Source: Phycisphaerales bacterium (GTDB taxonomy: Bacteria; Planctomycetota; Phycisphaerae; Phycisphaerales; SM1A02). Taken from it: 64,000 nucleotides of DNA. The position numbers and the translations under genes are program-made. A model generated the notes under the pieces. That model made no database searches, was not told the DNA's origin, and saw only the letters and a list, made by a program, of their open reading frames with translations. The stretch covers positions 1 through 64,000 of the forward strand of contig JAKVBV010000009.1 in the NCBI GenBank assembly GCA_022446965.1, given 5' to 3'. Below are positions 1 through 8,031 of the stretch, piece by piece; the stretch's first letter is position 1; the number at the start of each line of letters is the position of its first letter.

Positions 1-177
1 TCGATACAGCTCGATCTGGCTGCGCATGGTCTGCAGTTGAGTGCGAGCTGAAGACACGCTGGCATCGTCGGCCGCGTTGGTGAACTGCGGAATGACCACG
101 GCAGCAAGGATGCCGAGAATCACAACGACGATGAGGATTTCAATGAGCGTGAAGCCTGTTCGGGTGCGGCGAATCAT
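1..177 (-). CDS. Type IV pilin / GspG-like pseudopilin, 3' part outside window
   Basis: The first 59 codons are present. The N-terminus is MIRRTRTGFTLIEILIVVV followed by ILGILAAVVIPQF. This is a class III signal peptide: a basic leader, a prepilin peptidase site between Gly8 and Phe9, Glu at position +5 and a long hydrophobic helix. The following residues (NAADDASVSSARTQLQTMR) resemble the alpha-1 helix of GspG/PilA-type major pseudopilins. The product would be processed by a PilD-like peptidase and assembled into a pilus or type II secretion pseudopilus. The rest lies left of the window, so pilin and pseudopilin cannot be told apart. Confidence 0.85.
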   Translation of the reverse strand, partial: MIRRTRTGFTLIEILIVVVILGILAAVVIPQFTNAADDASVSSARTQLQTMRSQIELYR

Positions 178-391
178 GGGATACGTACTCCTGCCAGAAG
201 CCTTCTCTTCCGACCGAACCACGCGTTCGGCCCTGGAAACACACTCCTGGTCGTGCTGAGGGGATCGGCCCACCGGCACGGCGACTGAAGTGCAGCCTCC
301 GCACTGCGAGGATCAACCGGCCACGACAGCGGCACAATCCGAACGACCGGTACAGACGGACCTGCACCTTGAGGGGTAAAATCCCCGTCCC

Positions 392-1633
392 ATGCGTGTT
401 CGCCCCTTCACTGCCGTTCGCCCCCCCGCCAATCGTGCGGCCTTGGTGTCCTCCCCGCCCTACGACGTCGTCGATCGGGCGCAGGCCAAGGCTGAGATCG
501 ATCGCAGCCCTCAGTCATTCATGCGCGTGCTTCGCCCCGAAGCGACACTCCATGATGGTGTGTCACCATTCGATGACGCCGTCTACACGGCTGCCCGAGC
601 GGCGTTTGACGCCATGTTCGACGAAGGCGCCTTGATGCGGGAAGACACACCGTGCATCTACCTGTATCGCCAGGTATGGGAAGGCCGCAGCCAGGTGGGC
701 GTGGTGTGCTGCTGTCATGTCGGTGATTACGAAACAGATGTCATCCGCAAGCATGAACTCACACGCAAGGACAAGGAAGACGACCGCACTCGGCATGTCC
801 TCACCACCGACTGCAATGCCGGACCGGTGTTCCTCACGTACCGGGACGACCCGGTGCTCGCGGATCTGGTGGATGGTGACACGTGCGATCGCCCCTTGTT
901 CCATTTCATCGACAGCAACGGTGTCACCCACACAGGATGGATCGCCAAGGACCCTCAGGCCTATGTGACCGCGTTCGACCGAATTGGTCACGCCTATGTC
1001 GCCGATGGCCATCACCGCAGTGCGTCCGCCGCCCGCGCAGCAGCGTCGCTCCGCGACGAGACGGGCGAAGACAATGACGCGGCACCCTGGAACTGGTTTC
1101 TCTCGGTGCTGTTCCCCGCTGGCGACCTGACCATCCTGCCCTACAACCGTCTCGTGGCCGACCTCAACGGCCACACCACGGAGGCGTTCCTACACGCAAT
1201 GGCTCAGGCCGGCACGGTGACCAAGCACGACTGCCCGGTCGAACCGGGCTGCCCGGGCGATATCGGCGTGTATGTGGCCGGTGCCTGGTACCTGTTGCAA
1301 CTGCATGACCCCGATGACGACGCTGACGCTGTGGAGTCGATCGACTGTGCACGTCTATCCAGCGCCGTGCTCGGCCCGGTGCTGAACATCCACGATCTAC
1401 GTACCGACCAACGCATCGCGTTCCTCGGTGGCGTGCACGGTGTGGAGGCACTGCAGGCCAAGGTGGATGCCGGCGAAGCCGCTGCGGCCTTCGCCATGCA
1501 CGCCGTGAGCATCGATCAGTTGATGGATGTCGCCGACGGCGGTCACTGCATGCCGCCCAAGTCGACATGGTTCGAACCGAAGTTGCGAAGTGGCCTCTTT
1601 GTCCACAAGCTCGACGCTCCCGCACGCGTCTGA
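392..1633 (+). CDS. DUF1015 family protein, serine-cluster associated
   Basis: The 413-aa product matches the DUF1015 family over its full length. Visible hallmarks are the N-terminal PPYDVVD segment, the region around RKHELTRKDKEDDRTRH (about residues 120-136) and the VADGHHRSASA motif (about residues 203-213), which gives the family a possible His-rich active site. The family has no established biochemical role but often sits beside serA and serC, exactly as here: serA starts 15 bp downstream and serC follows. A role linked to serine or phosphoserine metabolism is inference from context. The ATG at 392 gives the usual family N-terminus. Confidence 0.85.
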   Translation: MRVRPFTAVRPPANRAALVSSPPYDVVDRAQAKAEIDRSPQSFMRVLRPEATLHDGVSPFDDAVYTAARAAFDAMFDEGALMREDTPCIYLYRQVWEGRSQVGVVCCCHVGDYETDVIRKHELTRKDKEDDRTRHVLTTDCNAGPVFLTYRDDPVLADLVDGDTCDRPLFHFIDSNGVTHTGWIAKDPQAYVTAFDRIGHAYVADGHHRSASAARAAASLRDETGEDNDAAPWNWFLSVLFPAGDLTILPYNRLVADLNGHTTEAFLHAMAQAGTVTKHDCPVEPGCPGDIGVYVAGAWYLLQLHDPDDDADAVESIDCARLSSAVLGPVLNIHDLRTDQRIAFLGGVHGVEALQAKVDAGEAAAAFAMHAVSIDQLMDVADGGHCMPPKSTWFEPKLRSGLFVHKLDAPARV

Positions 1634-1648
1634 CGAAGGAACTCTGTG

Positions 1649-2887
1649 ATGCACGCCACCGCTGTCGATACTGCGCAGGCCACCGTGTTGGTGGCGGATC
1701 GGATGTCGGAATCAGGGCTCGACGCACTTCGAGCCGCTCGATGCCAGGTGCGAAGCCAGCCCGAACTCACTGCTGATTCACTGGCCGAAGCCGTCAAGGC
1801 GTACGACCCCGACATCCTGATCGTCCGCTCCACCAAGGTGCCCGCCGAGGTGTTCACGCACGCGACTCGACTGAGCCTGGTGATTCGCGCCGGAGCCGGG
1901 TACGACACGATCGATGTCGCGGCGGCAAGTGCCAAGGGCATTTCGGTCGCCAACTGTCCCGGCATGAACGCGGTCGCCGTGGCCGAACTCACTTGGGGGC
2001 TCATCCTCGCGTGCGATCGCAACATCCCCGCCCAGCACATCGACTTGAAGGCCGGCACTTGGGCCAAGAAAACCTGGAGCGCCGCCGAGGGACTGTGCGG
2101 ACGCACCCTGGGCATCATCGGAACCGGCCGCATCGGGCAGGAAGTCGCCGCACGAGGCGCCGCGTTCGGCATGAAGGTGGTCGGCTGGAGCCGATCGCTC
2201 ACGCAGGCCAAGGCTGACGCCATGGGCATCGGCTACTGCTCGAGTCTGCAGAACCTGCTGAAGATGAGCGACGTGATCAGCCTGCATGTGGCAGCCACGC
2301 CGGACACCCGCGAACTGGTGGACACGACCTTCTGCGACGCCTTGCGTCCGAGGGCAATTCTGGTGAACACCACTCGTGGCAGTGTGATGGACGAGGCCGC
2401 CGTCGCTGCGGCCGTGGAGGACAAGGGCATCAAGGTGGGTCTTGATGTCTACGCCAACGAACCCGGCGCCGGCGACACGTCCTTCAGCAATGCGCTTATC
2501 AACCTGCCGGGCGTGTACGGCACGCACCACGTGGGCGCGTCCACCACGCAGGCGCAGGACGCCGTGGCTGCAGAGGCCATTCGAATCGTCAACGCGTGGA
2601 TCACATCGGGTGACGCCCCGAACACCGTGAATCTCGCTGCCTCCACGACGGCCGCATGCCTGTTGAGTGTGCGTCATCTGAACGTGCCTGGCGTGCTGGC
2701 CCACGTCTTCACCGCACTCCGCTCATCTGGCTTGAACATCCAGGAGATGGAGAACGTGATCTTCCAGGGTGGAGACGCGGCGTGCGCCCGGATTCAGGTG
2801 GATCACTCGATCGCCGATCACGTGCTGGCCACACTACGTGAACACGAATCTGTCTTGTCCATCGCCACCTCACCCTTGCCCAGCTGA
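1649..2887 (+). CDS. serA: D-3-phosphoglycerate dehydrogenase
   Basis: This 412-aa enzyme oxidises 3-phosphoglycerate to 3-phosphohydroxypyruvate with NAD+, the first step of serine synthesis. It has a D-isomer 2-hydroxyacid dehydrogenase fold: the Rossmann motif GIIGTGRIGQEVA (about residues 154-166), catalytic Arg in VNTTRGSVMDE, Glu in ANEPGAG and His in THHVGAST. A C-terminal ACT-like region (about residues 335-405) probably gives serine or other allosteric control. The ATG at 1649 is preferred over GTG at 1646 because AAGGA lies at a good distance upstream. It sits between the DUF1015 gene and serC in the same direction, so the three probably form one transcript. Confidence 0.95.
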   Translation: MHATAVDTAQATVLVADRMSESGLDALRAARCQVRSQPELTADSLAEAVKAYDPDILIVRSTKVPAEVFTHATRLSLVIRAGAGYDTIDVAAASAKGISVANCPGMNAVAVAELTWGLILACDRNIPAQHIDLKAGTWAKKTWSAAEGLCGRTLGIIGTGRIGQEVAARGAAFGMKVVGWSRSLTQAKADAMGIGYCSSLQNLLKMSDVISLHVAATPDTRELVDTTFCDALRPRAILVNTTRGSVMDEAAVAAAVEDKGIKVGLDVYANEPGAGDTSFSNALINLPGVYGTHHVGASTTQAQDAVAAEAIRIVNAWITSGDAPNTVNLAASTTAACLLSVRHLNVPGVLAHVFTALRSSGLNIQEMENVIFQGGDAACARIQVDHSIADHVLATLREHESVLSIATSPLPS

Positions 2888-2917
2888 TTCACACGGCGCT
2901 CCACGAGAGGAACACAC

Positions 2918-4018
2918 ATGACCACATGTGTTGAACAAACTCGACGCACGCTCAACTTCTCCGCCGGCCCCGCCGTGCTGCCCGAGCCCGTGCTCGAACA
3001 AGCCCGGGCTGACCTGTGGAACATCGACGAGACAGGCATCGGTGTGCTCGAGCACTCCCATCGCGGCCCGTCAATCGACCGCGTGTTCGAAGAAGCCGAA
3101 GCCGCGTGCCGACGCGTTGGTGATGTCCCCGACGACTGGAGCGTGCTGTTTCTGCAAGGCGGCGCATCGATGCAGTTCGCCATGCTGGCGATGAACTTTC
3201 TCAAGGCCGGCCGCACGGCCGACTATCTCCACACCGGCGCATGGACAAACCGCGCCATCGCCGACGCCAAGGCCGTGGGCGATGTGCACGTGGCCTGGGA
3301 TGGCAGCGGCGACACGTTTGCGCACCTCCCCGCCGCCGCCGACATCCAGTGGAGCGCCGACCCTGTCTACGCCGCCTACTGCTCGAACAACACGATCTAC
3401 GGCACACGGTTCGACACGCCACCAGACGCACCGGCGCCGCTGATCGCCGACATGAGTTCGGAGATGTACAGCCGACCGATCGACTGGTCGAAGCACGCCA
3501 TGGTGTATGCCGGCGCCCAGAAGAACCTCGGACCATCGGGCATGGCGCTCGTGCTGATCCGCCCGGATCTCCTTGAGCAGGTGAATGCAGCCTTGCCAGC
3601 GATGCTGCGCTACGACGTGCACGCGGACAAGGGCTCTCGCTACAACACGCCACCAGTGTTCGGGGTGTACATCTGCGGCCTCATGTTCCAGTGGATCGAA
3701 TCGATGGGTGGCACGGCCGCGATGAGTGAACGCAATGACGCCAAGGCCGCCAAGATCTATGACGCCATCGATTCTTCCGGTGGATTCTGGCGTGGCCATG
3801 CCGACACTGCATGCCGCTCCGTGATGAACATCCCGTTCGTCTCGCCGTCACCCGAGCAGGACGCAGCCTTTCTGCAGGCCGCCACGGACAATGGCATGTC
3901 CGGACTCAAAGGCCATCGCAGTGTGGGTGGCCTGCGGGCTTCCCTGTACAACGCGTTCCCGGAGGCGGGATGCGACGCACTCGCTCAACTCATGCGTGAC
4001 GTGGCGGCGAAGGGCTGA
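2918..4018 (+). CDS. serC: Phosphoserine aminotransferase
   Basis: The 366-aa class V PLP aminotransferase converts 3-phosphohydroxypyruvate and glutamate to phosphoserine and 2-oxoglutarate. The family signature is clear: NFSAGPAVLPEPVLEQ at the N-terminus, GGASMQFAM, the PLP lysine in YAGAQKNLGPSG (about residue 202) and the substrate-binding C-terminal segment GHRSVGGLRASLYNAFP. Length is normal for SerC (about 360). An AGAGGAAC-like ribosome site precedes the ATG, 30 bp after serA. The 3' end overlaps the convergent tyrosine phosphatase gene by 29 bp. No serB was found in the window. Confidence 0.96.
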   Translation: MTTCVEQTRRTLNFSAGPAVLPEPVLEQARADLWNIDETGIGVLEHSHRGPSIDRVFEEAEAACRRVGDVPDDWSVLFLQGGASMQFAMLAMNFLKAGRTADYLHTGAWTNRAIADAKAVGDVHVAWDGSGDTFAHLPAAADIQWSADPVYAAYCSNNTIYGTRFDTPPDAPAPLIADMSSEMYSRPIDWSKHAMVYAGAQKNLGPSGMALVLIRPDLLEQVNAALPAMLRYDVHADKGSRYNTPPVFGVYICGLMFQWIESMGGTAAMSERNDAKAAKIYDAIDSSGGFWRGHADTACRSVMNIPFVSPSPEQDAAFLQAATDNGMSGLKGHRSVGGLRASLYNAFPEAGCDALAQLMRDVAAKG

Positions 4019-4466
4019 TCGCATCGAGCAGGCCGGCGCACGCATCGTCCAACAGATCCAGCACCAGTTCAAATCCGTCGTCGCCACCGTAGTACGGGTC
4101 GGGAACGTGCCGGTCATGTGCACCGGCGGCATGGTCCATCAACAGCACCGCCTTGTCGCCACCGGGCATCGCCCGCAGGTGGCGCAGGTTGTCGTCATCC
4201 ATGCACAGCACGTGATCGAACGAGTCGAAGCACTGCGGCGTGATCTGCCGGGCACGTGAGGTGATGTCGATGCCACGCGCCGAGGCCGCGGCCCGCATGC
4301 GTGCGTCAGCTCGTTCTCCAGCATGCCAACCACCGGTGCCACAGGAGTCGATGCTGAAGGCATCAAGCACGCCCCGCTCGGCCGCCTTCTGGCGAAACAC
4401 AGCCTCGGCCGCCGGAGAGCGGCAGATGTTGCCCATGCACACGAACAGCACGCCGATGCGTGTCAT
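3990..4466 (-). CDS. Low-molecular-weight protein-tyrosine phosphatase
   Basis: The 158-aa LMW-PTP has the P-loop CMGNICRS (CX5R(S), about residues 9-16) and the acid loop DPYYGG (about residues 124-129). LMW-PTPs of the Wzb/Etp type dephosphorylate Wzc-type tyrosine kinases in capsule and exopolysaccharide loci. The same partnership is suggested here: it is the last gene of the EPS operon and its ATG overlaps the stop of the WecA-like gene (ATGA, 4463-4466). An upstream extension of the frame is not used because homology begins at MTRIGVLFVC. The 3' end overlaps serC by 29 bp on the opposite strand. Confidence 0.9.
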   Translation of the reverse strand: MTRIGVLFVCMGNICRSPAAEAVFRQKAAERGVLDAFSIDSCGTGGWHAGERADARMRAAASARGIDITSRARQITPQCFDSFDHVLCMDDDNLRHLRAMPGGDKAVLLMDHAAGAHDRHVPDPYYGGDDGFELVLDLLDDACAGLLDAISPSPPRHA

Positions 4467-5731
4467 TGCGACGCGTTTCGGCGCGCCCGCCCCTGCTTGA
4501 GTCCCATGCGGATGCCGACAATGCCGGTGCCGCCGAAGATGACGATGCACACGAGGTACGGCACCATGACGCGGATCTCATGCGTCAATGTGAGCAGGGC
4601 CAGCAACACACCGATCACAACGAGAATCGCCTCCACACACCACATCCCCACCACAGCACTCTTCACGCCGCCGAGATACCGCTTGAACTTGTGATGCATG
4701 TGGTCGGCATCCGGACTCGACGCAGGCAGCCCTTGGATCTTGCGGCGTGCGATCGCCAGCACCGTGTCCATGATGGGCAGCCCAAACACGATCAATCCTG
4801 CAACCACGAGATGCGTCTGCCCTTGATCCCCGAGCATCAACACGAGGGTGACACATGTGAAGCCCAACAGCAGGCTCCCTGCATCGCCAAGGAAGATCGT
4901 CGCGGGATTCCAATTGTGCGGCAGGAACCCCAGCACCGCCCCCAAGAGCGCCATCGACATCACGATGCGAGCCCCGGCCAGCGTGATGCCCTCATCCTCC
5001 ACGATTCGGCTGGGCAGCAATTGCTCCGTCGCGTGTAGATCGCCTTCGGTCAGCCACATGGCCGCCAACAGCGAGATCAACAGAAAGCCACCTGCCGCAA
5101 TCGCCACCGTGCCCGACAACAGCCCGTCGAGGCCGTCGATCAGATTGGCCGCATTGCACCCACCGAGCACGAAGATGGCGATCATCGCGGTACCGGCCCA
5201 CTCGACCAGGTTGATGGGGACATCCACGAAGGGCAGCGGCACCACGAAGCCAAGCTCGGTGGTGCCGAAGAAGTACGCGATGAAGCCGGCCGCAGCTTGT
5301 GTGCCCACACTCGTCAATGCCAACGCCGCGGCGGCCACCAACTGTCCGGCGACCTTCCACCGTGGATCCCAGCCCCAGACATCGTCGGCGAGCCCGGTGA
5401 CCATGATCGCCACCATGCCCAGCACGATGGAGAACGGCACGGGCCGGAATGCAATTGGGGCATGCACCGCGTATCCGACGGCGATGCCCGCCAACAAACC
5501 GATGAAGACCGCGGTGCCGCCCAGATAGGCGATAGGACGTTTGTGTTGCTTGCGCACTTCGTCCGGGCGATCGATCACGCCGGTCTCGATCGCGATGGCC
5601 CGGGCGAGCGGTGTGGCCACCAACGTCACGAGGAACGCCGCAAGCAGCACCGGCATGAACACGCCCACCAATCCCATGCCGGAGAGTTCCGTCACGGAGC
5701 CCCCCGCCGTGGGTAGATTCACGCCGGTCAC
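4463..5731 (-). CDS. Undecaprenyl-phosphate glycosyl-1-phosphate transferase (WecA/TagO/MraY family)
   Basis: The 422-aa polytopic membrane enzyme has about 10-11 hydrophobic segments. It should transfer a sugar-1-phosphate, probably GlcNAc-1-P, from UDP-sugar to undecaprenyl phosphate, which starts repeat-unit synthesis. Diagnostic motifs are the Asp pair in TGLADDVWGW, NLIDGLDGLLSG, FLGDAGSLLLGF and the cytoplasmic DADHMHHKF histidine motif. The start is GTG at 5731 with AAGGAG nine bases upstream. The gene lies 86 bp after the Wzc-like gene and overlaps the phosphatase gene. The sugar specificity cannot be read from sequence. Confidence 0.9.
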   Translation of the reverse strand: MTGVNLPTAGGSVTELSGMGLVGVFMPVLLAAFLVTLVATPLARAIAIETGVIDRPDEVRKQHKRPIAYLGGTAVFIGLLAGIAVGYAVHAPIAFRPVPFSIVLGMVAIMVTGLADDVWGWDPRWKVAGQLVAAAALALTSVGTQAAAGFIAYFFGTTELGFVVPLPFVDVPINLVEWAGTAMIAIFVLGGCNAANLIDGLDGLLSGTVAIAAGGFLLISLLAAMWLTEGDLHATEQLLPSRIVEDEGITLAGARIVMSMALLGAVLGFLPHNWNPATIFLGDAGSLLLGFTCVTLVLMLGDQGQTHLVVAGLIVFGLPIMDTVLAIARRKIQGLPASSPDADHMHHKFKRYLGGVKSAVVGMWCVEAILVVIGVLLALLTLTHEIRVMVPYLVCIVIFGGTGIVGIRMGLKQGRARRNASQ

Positions 5732-5817
5732 GCTGGACGGCTCCTTTGCAATGGACTGTGGGCCGGACGAAGCGCCGGTGCAGCCGAGTTCAGACCCGAA
5801 GCGGGCCCGTCAAACGA

Positions 5818-8007
5818 TCAATCCTCGTCCTCGTCATCTTCGGTGCCGTAGGACGACATCACCTCGTAGTTGCGTCGGAAGTACCCGCCGACCGCCTGGC
5901 GCGGACGGTTGAGAATGACACCAAGCAACTGGGCCCGAGCATCATTGAATTGCCCGGCGAGTCGTGCCACCAGTCCGCGCTCTTCACGTGAGGCCTGAAT
6001 GACGAGAGCCGCGGCATCCGTGCGAGCCGCCACTTCCAGGGCATCGCCAGCAGCCACTGATGGGGCCGCGTCGATGATGACGTAGTCGAATCGGTCGCAC
6101 AGCGTGGCAAGCACGCTCGCCATGGACTCATTGGCCAGCCGCTCGAAGATGCGATGGGCAGGCGCACCGGCCCCCACCACACTAACGCCACCCTTGCCTT
6201 CGGCGACCACCTGATCGACCGTCGCTTCACCGCCGAGCAGTTCGCCCAGGCCGGCCCCTTCCTCCACGCCCATGACCGAAGCCAGACGGGGACGGCGGAA
6301 GTTGGCATCCACAACACACATCTTGAAGCCCGAGGCTTGTCCAGCCACCGCGATGTTCGAGATCAAGGTGGTGGTGCCAGCGCCGGGCAAGCCACCAGCC
6401 ATGAGCAAGGTGCGGTGCCCTTGGGCCTGCATCATTCGCAGCATGCCCCGACCGATCTGCCGCAGGGATTCGGCGGTCACACTGGATGGTTCCTCCAGTA
6501 CGACACACTCGGCCTCTTCGGGTTCGCGCGGATCGTCGTCGATGTCCGGCACGCCACCAAGGGGGTGCACACCGGGGATGACCGCAAGATCGGCGACCGT
6601 GCGGACCTTCTTGTTCGAGACTTCTCGCAGGAATACGATGCCGATGTACAGCCCCGTGATGAGCACGATGCCTGCCGGCGTGATGTACTCGATCTTGGGG
6701 AATGAGGGTGCACGAGGGATGTCGGCGTCGCCGTATTGCGTGACGCGGCTGGCATCCGACCGCAGCTTCATCAGGCTGATCTCGCGGAGAATCTGCTGCG
6801 TGGAATCGCGCTGCACCTCGAGATTGTCACGCTGCTGACGCAGTGACTCGTAGTAGGCGGTGTGGGCCGTGAGGTCCCGCAGGGCGGCGTCCTTGGACTC
6901 CAGCTCCGTCTCGAGATTCTCGATGATCGTGGAGACTCGATCTCGATCCGCATCAAGCGTACGCAACCTGGCGTTCAGGTTTCGCCGCAGGATCTCATCG
7001 GTCTTCTCGGCAATCTGAAGTTCCAGTGCGCGCACACGACGACCGATGCTGCGCACCTGCGGTGTATCTGCATTGAAGTGCTCGCGAATCTGCCGCTCTT
7101 CACTGCGCAAGATCTCCAACCGCTGCAATTGCTGGATCAACGCCGGATCGTTCTCGGCTTGAAGCACATCCTCCGAAGAGGGCTTCATGGTACCTTCGAG
7201 CTTTGCCGCCGTTTGCATGTACTGCGTCTGCGCCGACGCCAATTCCTGACTGGCTGTCGACAAGCTCTTGGTGAGGTTCTCCACTTCCAGTGCAGCCTGG
7301 GAGAATCGCGGGTCATCCAGAGTGGTGATGCCCTGCGCGCGGATGAAGGCCTGAATCTCGTCGTTGAACTGATCGATCTGCTCACGCAGTCGGTTGACCT
7401 GATCCTGGAACAACTGCTCGTTCTTGTCGAAGAGGGCATTGTCCAGATCACGACGCTTCGCCATGAACGACCGCGCGACGGCGTTCAACACGACGGCCAC
7501 ATCATTGGGATGGTGTGCCGACCACCGAATGGCAAAAAGGTTGGTTCCCCGAATCACGGGCGTCTGGATGTCCTCTTCGAGTTCATCCACAGCGAGTTCA
7601 ACCAGCGGACGACCTGTGGCCGAGTCGTAGAACCAGGTACGCACCCAATTGGTGTCACGAACATCCGGAGCCTGCATAGCTTCTGCCAGAATGTCGCGTC
7701 GGCGGATCAGCTCCGTTTGCGTGCGAGCCATCCGCTCCACTTCGTTGTCGCTGAGGCTCGTCGCCGTACCCACCTCTGTGGATTCAGCCACGCCAGGCTT
7801 CACCTCGAACAGCACTTCTGAGCTGTAGAGGGGGTACACCATGTTCAGGAGCACATAGGACCCCACCCCGAAGCCCGCCCCAAAGATGATCGACGCCAAA
7901 ATGCCCACGATGTGCTGTCGCAACACGCGGATGGGGTCGACGGTGGACCGCCGAGCGGGAGCCTGAGAGGGCCGCTGGCGGCCCCTTGGTGATGAAGGCG
8001 AATTCAT
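5818..8007 (-). CDS. Wzc-like chain-length determinant / BY-kinase-like protein with altered Walker A
   Basis: The 729-aa protein has a Wzz-type N-terminus with a membrane helix near residues 34-56, a long periplasmic coiled coil (about 150-430), a second membrane helix near 450-470 and a cytoplasmic CpsD/CapB-like ATPase domain (about 520-729). Such proteins control polysaccharide length and export and autophosphorylate on a C-terminal tyrosine cluster. Tyrosines are present near the C-terminus (about 709, 714, 720) before an acidic tail. The P-loop at about 540-547 reads LPGAGTTT where BY-kinases have G-x-G-K-T/S-T, so the nucleotide-binding lysine is threonine. Walker A-prime (VVDANFRRP) and Walker B (VIIDAAP) are recognisable. 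It sits 24 bp after the TPR gene. Confidence 0.88.
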   Translation of the reverse strand: MNSPSSPRGRQRPSQAPARRSTVDPIRVLRQHIVGILASIIFGAGFGVGSYVLLNMVYPLYSSEVLFEVKPGVAESTEVGTATSLSDNEVERMARTQTELIRRRDILAEAMQAPDVRDTNWVRTWFYDSATGRPLVELAVDELEEDIQTPVIRGTNLFAIRWSAHHPNDVAVVLNAVARSFMAKRRDLDNALFDKNEQLFQDQVNRLREQIDQFNDEIQAFIRAQGITTLDDPRFSQAALEVENLTKSLSTASQELASAQTQYMQTAAKLEGTMKPSSEDVLQAENDPALIQQLQRLEILRSEERQIREHFNADTPQVRSIGRRVRALELQIAEKTDEILRRNLNARLRTLDADRDRVSTIIENLETELESKDAALRDLTAHTAYYESLRQQRDNLEVQRDSTQQILREISLMKLRSDASRVTQYGDADIPRAPSFPKIEYITPAGIVLITGLYIGIVFLREVSNKKVRTVADLAVIPGVHPLGGVPDIDDDPREPEEAECVVLEEPSSVTAESLRQIGRGMLRMMQAQGHRTLLMAGGLPGAGTTTLISNIAVAGQASGFKMCVVDANFRRPRLASVMGVEEGAGLGELLGGEATVDQVVAEGKGGVSVVGAGAPAHRIFERLANESMASVLATLCDRFDYVIIDAAPSVAAGDALEVAARTDAAALVIQASREERGLVARLAGQFNDARAQLLGVILNRPRQAVGGYFRRNYEVMSSYGTEDDEDED

Positions 8008-8031
8008 GTCGTACCTACCTGATCGGATTCC

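Noticed and set aside
1778-2704. Minus-strand frame opposite serA
   Set aside because: Its Gly-, His- and Arg-rich composition is what serA codons give in reverse; serA is unambiguous.
6862-7821. Plus-strand frame opposite the Wzc-like coiled coil
   Set aside because: Leucine-rich because Gln/Glu/Lys codons of the coiled coil reverse to Leu/Phe codons; no independent support.
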